40,194 nucleotides of DNA. Origin: Phellopilus nigrolimitatus. Its lineage: Eukaryota; Basidiomycota; Agaricomycetes; Hymenochaetales; Hymenochaetaceae. How positions within the stretch are numbered: the stretch's first letter is position 1; each line of letters starts with the position of its first letter. The notes below the pieces were generated by a model that saw only the letters and a program-made list of their open reading frames with translations, was not told the origin of the DNA and did no database searches. The position numbers were made by a program, and so were the translations under genes. This document shows positions 32,923-40,194 of this stretch, piece by piece. The stretch lies in the NCBI GenBank assembly GCA_021029095.1, contig JAJOHG010000237.1, positions 1-40,194 of the forward strand, in the 5' to 3' direction.

Positions 32923-34800
32923 CTACACGAACACTCTGCAGCGGCGGCAGCACGTGATGACAGTGTCGGTGACGAGCGGGACCGGTGTATCGCCCTCCTT
33001 GAGCGAGCGGTACGGCGTGAGGACGAGCCCAAAAGCCAATCTGGACTTGTTGAGCAGTGCGGAGGTTGTCAGGACCGTGTTGAACGTGTAGCGCTGGTAA
33101 GGTGAGTCCACATTTGTGCGCGGAAATGGCGAGATGCACGCATTCGGCGGCAAGCGAATCTCAGGAGGCGGCGCGTACAGCTCGCGCGGGTCGGGTGGAG
33201 CCGTCAGTAGGTTTGTGGTATACAGTGCGTGGGGCTTTTGCCCGCCTGCGATCTGCGAGAACTGGTCTGTCACCGTGCCCATCTGTGGAAGCACGAGTGC
33301 GCCGCTACTGAAGCCATGCGTGTTGATGTACTCAGGTGCAGCGGACTGGAACGACTGCTGAGTCTGCTGTGTGCGGGCGCACTGACTACGTGCCGCTGCG
33401 ACCTTGCGGGAGGACAAATTTCGGCAGGCCGAGGCTCTGGCCGGTCTGCGCAGGGATTCGCACAGAAAGCGAGTGTCCGTGTCCGTGCCCGTGCCCATGA
33501 CCATGGTGACTGTGGTGGGCTGGTCCTGTCTGGAGGGTGAAGCTCGCAAGCGGGTTGCGCATGTCGATCGAGAGCCCGTTCGAGAGCGACATGGGGAGCG
33601 ACTCGGAGTCGAAGTCGCCGTCGGCCGCATCAAACTTGTGCAGCTAGAAGTGCTCGCCCGCGTAGCTGTCACCGGAGTTGAAGTCGGCGAAGTCCTCCGA
33701 GTTGACGGTGCTCGTGGAGCTGGACGCGGTGCTGGCGGTCGAGCACGAGGACGAGTTGCGCATGCGCATGCCGTTCGCACTGCACACGCGGCTTGTCGAC
33801 TTGTCGCACTTCTCGCGGCGCTCCCTCTTGCTGTTCTTCTTCGCCTTCTTCCCACCCGCACTGATATCCACACCCGCGCCCGCGGTCATCAACGAGGACG
33901 ACTTGCCCTTCTTCTCCCGCGTGCGCGTCGGCTGGTACACGTACCAGAGTACATCTCCTCGTGCTCCTTCTTCCGCTGCTTCGCGAGGTCGTCCCAGTAC
34001 TTGCGATCCTCGGCCGATAGCGACCACCATTGCTGGGAGATCATCTTGGAGAGGTCGGCCTGGCGCTGGCGGGTGGCAATTTCTGTCGGACACAACGGGC
34101 GACGCGCCGCCGCTCACGTGCGAGGCCTGACGCGTCCTCGCGAGCAGGCCGTCGCGCTTGGCGAAGGCATGCCAGTACGCAGATGCGAGGACGGGGGACG
34201 CGCGGGGCTCGGCAACAAGTGCTCGAGGGAGAGGGACGGCACAGCGGGGAGGGGCATGTCCAGAGGTGTGGGGGCGGATTTGGACACGGGGCCGCGGCGG
34301 GATCTATGCATGTATTTCGGGTCAGTTTATCCAGCAAACAAAAGCGAAGGCAAGTATCAACGCACCAGGAGGACGTCCCCCATACTATTCCGGCGCGCGT
34401 GCTGAGCATCGCCGTCCACCTTGCGCGCGCGGGCCTTGCACGGGCTGTGCAGCGCCGCACGGCGCGGCGGATCCTGCAGCGCGGGCAGGGCTCTCGAGCA
34501 TGCCCTTTGAGCTCGTGGCAGCCGCGGCAGCAATGCTCGAGTGACGGCGTCCCACGACGCGCTGCTGAGCGGGACGCACGGGAACCTGAGTGTCGATGTG
34601 GATCTTGGGTGGCAGCGCGAGGGTGTAGGATGCCGTCTGCGGCGAGGCATGGACAGGGCAGTGTGTACGCTGGAGTGGAAAGGCCGAGAGGGAATAGGGT
34701 AGAGTAGCCTGTGGCCAGCATCGTGGGCGATTCGGTGTTGGCGACGTTGGGGTGGATGTGTACGACGAGTACGCAGCGGGGGCCTGCTGCATTGGCGCGT
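32923..34800 (-). pseudogene. HMG-box (MATA_HMG class) gene captured in the hAT-like element
   Basis: On the minus strand, FAKRDGLLARTRQASHVSGG, then RQADLSKMISQQWWSLSAED and YWDDLAKQRKKEHEEMY, then YVYQPTRTREKKGKSS form most of a fungal HMG box of the kind found in mating-type and pheromone-response regulators. The middle segment lies in a different frame from its flanks, so two small indels interrupt the box. Upstream, a GT...AG intron of about 62 nt (about 34304-34365, GTGCGTTGATAC...TGCATAG) with a CTGAC branch-like site is retained, pointing to DNA-level capture and not to a retrocopy. Downstream are NSEDFADFNSGDSYAGEHF, a His/Gly repeat and PEYINTHGFSSGALVLPQMG, again in shifting frames. 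It should not make a functional protein. The donor gene is not in this window. Confidence 0.8.
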
Positions 34801-34892
34801 GCTCGGCGACAGCGTGCTTGAGCGGGGTGTGCAGCTGTAGACAAAGTACATGTCGAGTACCCGCAGGGAGCCGCGTACAAACCTGTGACCTC

Positions 34893-35024
34893 CGTGACCT
34901 GCACCCGCGGGTTTCCGGGACCCGTGGGTCCGAGTCCGAAACGGATCCGGGTCAAGCCGGGTCCGGGTCGAGGATTTTAAGCCACGGGTGACCCGCCAAC
35001 AGGTCCGGGTCAACCCGCGGTTCT
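34893..35024. repeat. hAT-like subterminal repeats, right
   Basis: Dense CCCGCGGG, CCGGGTC and GGGTGACCCG motifs mirror those at the left end. Confidence 0.8.
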
Positions 35025-35026
35025 AC

Positions 35027-35041
35027 TCGTGCTATGCTCTA
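35027..35041 (-). repeat. hAT-like terminal inverted repeat, right
   Basis: Reverse complement reads TAGAGCATAGCACGA, matching the left terminus except one base. Confidence 0.93.
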
Positions 35042-35049
35042 GCGAAGGC
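35042..35049. repeat. Target site duplication, right
   Basis: GCGAAGGC, identical to 32652-32659. Confidence 0.95.
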
Positions 35050-35277
35050 CCAGCCGGCGTACGCGTACGTCGCCTCCTGCACGGCGTGCCCCGCGCGCGC
35101 GCCGTCGGCGCGCCGGAAGAAGGGGTTCGCGGGGAGGCAGAAGAGGAGGGACGCTTCCTTCATGACCTGCACGATGGCGTGCTCGATGGGCGGGACGCCC
35201 GCGGGGGTGGCGGGCAGCGGGTTGAGGTAGAGCGAGACGATGGTGACGCCGTTCGAGAACTACTCGACGTACTTGGG
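35042..35277 (-). pseudogene. GDH2: GDH2 fragment, right-arm copy, 5' part
   Basis: Minus-strand frame with FSNGVTIVSLYLNPLP and PPIEHAIVQVMKEASLLFCL up to YAYAGWA, where the hAT-like element begins. It has the same in-frame TAG before FSNG as the left copy. Confidence 0.85.
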
Positions 35278-35379
35278 GAAGCAAGAAAAAGACGTGGCAA
35301 GAAAAGTCAAGTTCAACATGTAACCGTTACATTTGTGACATATCACAATTTCGAAAGAAAATTTGCTTAAGTCCTGATC
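35278..35379. other. AT-rich junction spacer, right arm
   Basis: Mirror of 2117-2218, containing GTTACATTTGTGACA at 35326-35340. Confidence 0.6.
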
Positions 35380-35820
35380 ATGCTCCTGCTCGTCGTCTCC
35401 GAGACCGGGCTCTTGTATACCTTCACCATCGCCAAGCTGCAGCCGCTCGTCAAGCAGCTCGAAGGCAAGAACCTCATCCAGGCCTGTCTCAACGTGCCGC
35501 ACCGCCCGCTCCCCTCCAACATGCCCGTTGGCGCGCCGCTCGACTTCTCGGCCCCCCGGTAGATGCAGGCACCCCCCGCGTAGGCCGGCAACAGTCCCAA
35601 CCAGCCGCAGATGGCGAGCATGCAGGCCACAGGCGGCACGCGCAACTTCCCCGGGCTCTCCATCAGCGGCACGCCGCCCGGCGGGCCCGGCCAGGAGGAC
35701 GACGCGGGTGGCGACCACGGCGACAATGTCGAGACGGAGGGTGAGAAGCGCAGCTCCGTTCGCTGCCGCACGTCCGCCTCCAAAAACGCAGGCGGCCCAA
35801 CCTCGCCGAGCCCCGCATCA
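35380..35820 (+). pseudogene. MADS-box (MCM1-like) gene fragment, right-arm copy
   Basis: Same content as 1676-2116: the second half of a MADS domain (SETGLLYTFTIAKLQ... EGKNLIQACLN) and a Pro/Gly-rich tail with two in-frame TAG codons. Compared with what I remember of the fungal MCM1 consensus, several residue changes (Ile for Thr, Leu for Pro, Val for Ala) and both stops (where Gln is likely) are explained by C-to-T changes on the coding strand. The tail passes into the Urb2-like segment at about 35825, where CAACCACAG resembles a 3' splice site. Confidence 0.8.
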
Positions 35821-35824
35821 ACCA

Positions 35825-38748
35825 CAGAAGCTGGCGGAAGACTTTGTTCGGTGGATGCTCGTGCTGTGGCCTTTAGCAGCTACTCGAATGAACCTCGATG
35901 CATTATCGGAGTGCTTTGGCTCTGTACTGGCATACATGTCCTCTGACCTGGCTTTCCCAAACGGGTTTGCGTCTGTCTGCGTTTTAGTCGTCCGTTCCTT
36001 CCGTCAGTCGATTGGCAACTCGTCGAATAGAAAAAAGGTATGCCGGTTTCGTGTTCATTTTGACCGAGCTTTGCTAATATCTTCGGTTGCAGACGTTCTC
36101 CACTTTCACTCAGTACAATTTTACGCGCTGAGTGCGCTTTATATGTGCAGAACATGCGACAGAAACTCCCGAGCAACGCGACGAGAAGTCTCTGAAGTCC
36201 GAAGTCCTTCAGACCGGCATCGAAGTTCTTTTTCCCGTCGAGTCTCTGAAAGGCTCCGCAGATCCTCTAGAGACTCTCCTCACAGATTACTTCACGCCTT
36301 CAATTTTTCAAAAAGCACAACTTCGAGTCCTGCCCCAATTGTACAAAGTGTATGTCCAAGAAACGCGTAAACATCGTTTCGCCATTTTTGGGTCCGGCTC
36401 AAGTCAATCTCAGGAGCAGACGGTTCAGAATAAAGTCAGGGATACGGGAATGTCTGCATTCACTTCCTGCTATAAAACGCTCCGTGTATACGGCGATGAG
36501 CTGGAAGTCTGGCAAAGCGTGTTGTCCTTGTTGGAGGTCTTAGAGGAGGCAAATCTGGTTGGTTTCGGCCTGTCCGAAAGCGCGAATGTTCTAAACGACA
36601 TTGTGACTTGGGCCGTCAATGCCCTTAGTACATCAACAGGTAATCATCGTCTTACTCCTAGAATAGTATATATGTTGACACATCCGTACGTTTTCAGCCT
36701 TTCCGAAGAAATCCAAAGCCGCTCTCAAAATAATATGCGTACTAACTCACATAGACCTCGAGATTATCAGCCCCCTCACGGGAGAGATTCTCTCAGACAT
36801 TATAACTGTACGCTTTGATCATAAGTACATGGTCTCCTTACCGTCTTATTGACACGATAATTCCCCGCAGATGAACCCTTCGGATTTACCTGCTAGTCAA
36901 TCACTTCTACACGAACTCCTCGACTTCCACTCGAAAACCAGGACGATTCCGGTGTTCCTCGCGGTGTTGATTGATTGCCTATCGAACTCTTCGGGGAAGT
37001 TTAGCGGCGACTTTTCTGAGGTACAAAAAGCACACCGAGCGTGTACATCAGGACCTCTTCTCAGTCTCGCTCATCTGGAAGGACTGTCTCGGGCCATCAA
37101 GGGTTTCCTCACACCGGGACAGACACCTGAGACTGTCCAGGCTGTCCTCGAAGCTTTGGAAGCGGTTTGGATAACGTACGCCGATAGTTCTGGCAGTGAT
37201 GATACAATGGATGTCGACGAGGACGCGAACGATAGAGCCTCTAATACGAAGTCGGCAAATGGTAGAAAGCAGAAACAAAGAAAAACTGACGAGCCAGCTG
37301 TACCCATGTCCCCAAAGGAACGCGCAGCTCTTTCGTACTCTTTCGTTGCACGCGCTGTCGCCGTCATCCTCCCATCCCTTCCCTTCTCGACTCTTCCTGA
37401 ATCATCATATGCTACTGTGTGTTCGAGCATCTCTGAAGCTTGGGAAAAGTTCTTGGGAAACGCTGCTCAGTCGGCATTCAGCGAGAAGACCAATGCACCC
37501 TGCTGGACGGATCAGATTGTGACTGCTGCGACGCTGCGTATCCGCCATGCTTTTGCGACATGCTCTTCGCTGCGCTCCTTGAATACTCTAGACGCCAGGA
37601 TGATCCCCTGTGGGATGACCGCCGGATTAATACGCTTCGCAGAAACAACGCCAGAGCTGATCGTCGAACTGGTACACCCACTTCTGTTTGACCTGTAAAA
37701 TTCACGCTCACGCCTGATTTTCAGCTTCGTTCTTTCTTTGATGAAAACCTACGGGTCACCGACCCCGAAGAGCAAGATGCTATCATCAAGGCTATGCTCG
37801 CCTACCTATATACCAACTTGGCGTAGCCGACGCATCTAACAAAGGCTTTAAGCAGATCGAACGAGATGCGGCTCGCATGAAGTGGGACGCGTCATCAAGT
37901 TCACTAGACTTCTCAGAGCCAGGCGGGCACGGGAGAGGCGCACTGACTGTTCGGCATCTGTTATTAGACCGCTGGCTTTCGATTATTGAGTATGTGTTAT
38001 GTCGTACCCAATACGTCTTGCCCGTCTCCAATTGGATCAACCAGTGAAATTGCCTCAGCGGAGCGTTTAAAATCCCTCGCAGGGCTATGCGTATCGCGAA
38101 CAATCACGAGCAGTGATACATGTTCGGAAAGCATAATGTTTAGTTGGGTTGTAGGACGAGCAATGTGCTCGGCCGAGTTCTGGGAGCTGACAAATTTGAG
38201 AGGTAAAGATAATGTTTCCCCTCCGAATGATATTTGCAGTGGTTTACCAAAAACCATTTAGATGCGATGACATCCATTCTTGAAGAAACTTCAGAGCATG
38301 GCCGCTGGGTCGATTTCTCCGTGCTAATGAAACAGGTCGAGTCCAAGCCGAAGAAAGTGGCCATCACATGGGATATACACCAAGTGCAGTCAACGGCCTC
38401 ATTTTTTGAGTTACTGCTTCGCTCCCCAAGAGAATATCTCCCGCGGTCTTCGAAGTCCATATTCTACCGACGAGCTCTGGTATCCGAACTGGCTGTCTTC
38501 TTGAGTATGCGGCAATCTAGTGTGGATATGACTCTTGGTTATCGTACGAGGACTATCATCCGCGCGTGGTTGAGCTCCGTATCGGACATGTTCAGTATTC
38601 TGGATGTAGTGGTGAGACAGTATTTTACCCTGATTTTGATTGATTTTCTGAACTATCGCGCTAAGGCCGAACCAGATGACTATATCGAACATCAGATGAG
38701 TTCGAAAATTGAGTCAGAGAATGCGGACGACTGGTACTGGTCTGCTGG
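35825..38748 (+). pseudogene. Urb2/Npa2-like large helical protein gene, internal part
   Basis: Exons with GT-AG introns: about 35838-36037, 36093-36112, 36151-36639, 36698-36807, 36871-37671, 37725 onward, 38045-38202 and 38240-38748. Within the arm the frame is continuous across six exons (QKLAEDFVRWMLVLWPLAAT ... SGDFSEVQKAH ... KTNAPCWTDQIV). Two introns are only 38 and 37 nt. The protein is Leu-rich and helical with an acidic, Lys-rich insert (SGSDDTMDVDEDAND) and no enzyme motif. Length, composition and style recall Urb2/Npa2 ribosome-biogenesis scaffold proteins of the nucleolus, but this is a weak memory-based match. Beyond the arm the frame breaks near 37800 (LAYLY to QLGVADASNKG) and the 38202/38240 junction is out of phase. 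Both ends of the gene are missing, so it is not functional here. Confidence 0.5.
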
Positions 38749-38811
38749 TGAGCCCGACCTTTCGAGACTCTGAAAAAATAACTTTTGGTTCTAATATACA
38801 TTGCTCGATAG

Positions 38812-39424
38812 CCTACGCTAATGGTCTTTCTCTGTGCACGTCGCGCCCTCACCAAACTCGGCCTCGCTGACAAGTACGAGAGTGTCGTCGAGCCTGATGG
38901 TGAACTCACTCTCACCGAGGCGCTCGACGAGGGAGATGTGCCCCGCCCTTTCAAATGCTACCTCGACTGGCTCCCGCGTCTTCGGCGCGATGAAGGGTGC
39001 GTTGCACAGCAATATCTTCATTCCGCACTCGGAGAAGCGTTTCCCCGGCTACGACCCAGAGGCGAAGACGCTCGACGCCGAAGTGCTGAAGAAGTACATT
39101 TTCAGCGGGCACGTCGCGGAGTACATGGAGTCGCTCGAGGAGGAGGACGATGAGCGCTTCAAGAAGCAGTTCGCGATGTACCTCGCGGATGGCGTTGGCT
39201 CAGAGGACATGGAGGAGATCTACACGAATGCGTACGCTGCGATCTGCGAGGACCCGACATTCAAGCCGACGGAGAAGTCGAAGGACTGGAAGGCGGAGAG
39301 CCTCAAGCACAAGACACACCGTCTCACACACGAACAGTGCGTCGAGAACATCCAGACGAAGTTCAAGACGTTCCAGGCGGGCAGGAGCGCCGAAGCGGAG
39401 ATTGACGAGGACGAGGAGGAATAA
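38812..39424 (+). pseudogene. RPL5: 60S ribosomal protein L5 (uL18) 3' part, frameshifted
   Basis: The sequence starts after an AG at 38810-38811 with AYANGL, continues as LCARRALTKLGLADKYESVV and LTLTEALDEGDVPRPFKCYLD in a second frame, then as TGSRVFGAMKGA, IPHSEKRFPGYDPEAK, YIFSGHVAEYMESLEEEDDE and MYLADGVGSEDMEEIYTNAY in a third, ending with an acidic tail and TAA at 39422-39424. This is the C-terminal two thirds of RPL5, the 5S-rRNA-binding large-subunit protein. The first exons (about 110 residues) are missing. The shift at YLD/TGSRVF removes residues that normally read like VGLKRTS, and another shift lies near 38835. It is a pseudogene or a gene fragment. Confidence 0.9.
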
Positions 39425-40194
39425 ATCCGACGTATTTTTTTGGTTCAGTTGAGAGAGGTGTTGCACCTAAACCTCCAGCCGGGCACTGCACAGTCCGGTG
39501 CGCCAGGCATGCTGATGGACGCGACGCCGTACTCGATGTTGGGCGCGCCCGCACACGGGAGTGCAGAATGCGCACACCCGCAGCCGTGCCCGTTCCAGGG
39601 ACAGGTGTACCCCCACCTGGGCGTGCACCACCCCATGCCCCATGATGGGTGCGCCGCCGTACTATATCTCTGCTTTGTATGTCGTATGGTGCCCCTGCTT
39701 TCCACATACCTCCCATTTCTTTTGTCTTCTGTTTTCTGTCTTCGAAGCTGTATCCAAATGGATGAGAAATGATTCTCACCCTCTCGTTTCGAGTTTTCTT
39801 CTCTTCCCTTTGCACATTGTCTCCTATGTAATACTGCGGGCATCCCTGTCTTTGTACATGCATTGTGTTTTCTGAAATTTCCTTTGCACTGAAGCAATCA
39901 ATGGAACTGTGTCTTTCTTGAATCTATCAGTTGTCTGGGGGTGTGGTGGTGTGCAGCTAGCCATAAAATTCGCAAAATGGTGACTTGTCACAAATGTGAC
40001 ATGCTGATCTTCCCGGAAAGATTAATACGAAACAAATTTGTCTTTGCACCTTTGCCTGCAGCCTGCAACTATTCTCTCCCAGTGAGTGCCCATTTTGCCT
40101 TTGTGTGCACTGTGCAACCACATTGATAACAGATAACCTGCCCACATCTATGTCATGTAGGGCATAGCATGAGTTGACCTGTGGGTATTAGCAA
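39425..40194. other. Right-edge stretch, possible gene-tail fragment
   Basis: Frames at 39500-39700 read GMLMDATPYSMLGAPAHG and VYPHLGVHHPMPHDG, which look like the low-complexity tail of a regulator but match no family I can name. The rest is T-rich, UTR-like sequence. TGTCACAAATGTGACA lies at 39986-40001, the best copy of the near-palindrome also seen at 2156 and 5676. No RNA gene recognised. Confidence 0.4.

Larger units (their letters stand above)
32660..35041 (-). mobile_element. Non-autonomous hAT-like element carrying a captured HMG-box gene
   Basis: The element is delimited by comparison with the empty site in the left arm: 2382 bp plus an 8-bp duplication equals the 2390-bp offset change exactly. 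Its ends are TAGAGCCTAGCACGA and, inverted, TAGAGCATAGCACGA (14 of 15 matches). The 8-bp duplication, a TAGAG-type terminus and CCCG-rich subterminal repeats are the hallmarks of the hAT superfamily. No transposase frame is present (no hAT dimerisation motif, no zinc-finger BED). The interior is filled instead by a decayed host-type HMG-box gene on the minus strand. It would need a transposase supplied in trans. It inserted into the GDH2 fragment after the arms diverged, and its ends look little changed. Confidence 0.92.
28224..37495 (-). repeat. Long inverted repeat, right arm
   Basis: Reverse-complement copy of 1-6658. It carries two insertions absent from the left arm: a hAT-like element of 2382 bp plus 8-bp target duplication, and a 223-bp tandem duplication at 28278-28500/28501-28723. 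The outer end at 37495 is set only by the window edge of the left arm; coding sequence of the Urb2-like gene runs straight through it. Confidence 0.97.

Noticed and set aside
33404..34405. 333-codon plus-strand frame inside the hAT-like element
   Set aside because: It is antisense to the HMG-box remnant, GC-rich, and shows no domain; considered a shadow.
28224..39424. A Helitron as the carrier of the gene fragments
   Set aside because: No RepHel frame and no convincing 5' TC or 3' hairpin-CTRR end could be located within the window; kept only as a hypothesis.

Overview
The window reads as nuclear DNA of a filamentous basidiomycete, most likely an Agaricomycete. The evidence is many short (about 50 nt) GT-AG introns, a KDZ (Kyakuja-Dileera-Zisupton) transposase, a Ty1/copia gag-pol with fungal features, and DUF6533-type membrane protein genes, which are characteristic of that group. 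Almost nothing here looks like an intact ordinary host gene. It is a transposon- and pseudogene-rich accessory region, and it may be a whole contig, since its first bases lie inside a repeat.

The main architecture is a long inverted repeat. The left arm (1-6658) reappears in reverse complement as the right arm (28224-37495), around a spacer of about 21.6 kb. The arms are near identical. The right arm is longer because it carries a 2382-bp hAT-like element (32660-35041) flanked by an 8-bp target duplication, and a 223-bp tandem duplication in a minisatellite (28278-28723). Each arm is a patchwork of broken host-gene pieces: part of an Urb2-like large helical protein gene, a 5'-truncated MADS-box (MCM1-like) gene, a piece of NAD-dependent glutamate dehydrogenase (GDH2), a frameshifted gene resembling CCCH zinc-finger regulators but without its fingers, and a possible RPT5 N-terminal exon. 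Outside the right arm the Urb2-like gene continues to about 38748 and is followed by a decayed RPL5 (uL18) 3' half.

The spacer holds, in order: a 5'-truncated KDZ transposase gene (6649-10159); a 42-bp minisatellite of about 23 units (10780-11712); the tail of a DUF6533 gene with about 3 kb of downstream sequence (D1, 11881-15000); an unrecognised stretch; a truncated DUF6533 copy A (16879-17255); another unrecognised stretch; a more complete DUF6533 copy B (18592-20214) with the homologous downstream sequence (D2, 19888-23260); and a Ty1/copia element (23.5-28.22 kb) that lacks its 3' end. KDZ and copia are both cut exactly where the arms begin.

The most interesting object is the hAT-like element. 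It has 15-bp terminal inverted repeats, CCCG-rich subterminal repeats and an 8-bp TSD. Instead of a transposase it carries a decayed, intron-containing HMG-box (mating-type/pheromone-response class) gene, which is a Pack-TIR style gene capture. It landed inside the GDH2 fragment of the right arm only, so the left arm preserves the empty site. A second unlisted signal is a near-palindromic motif (TGTCACAAATGTGACA-like) that recurs between unrelated gene fragments.
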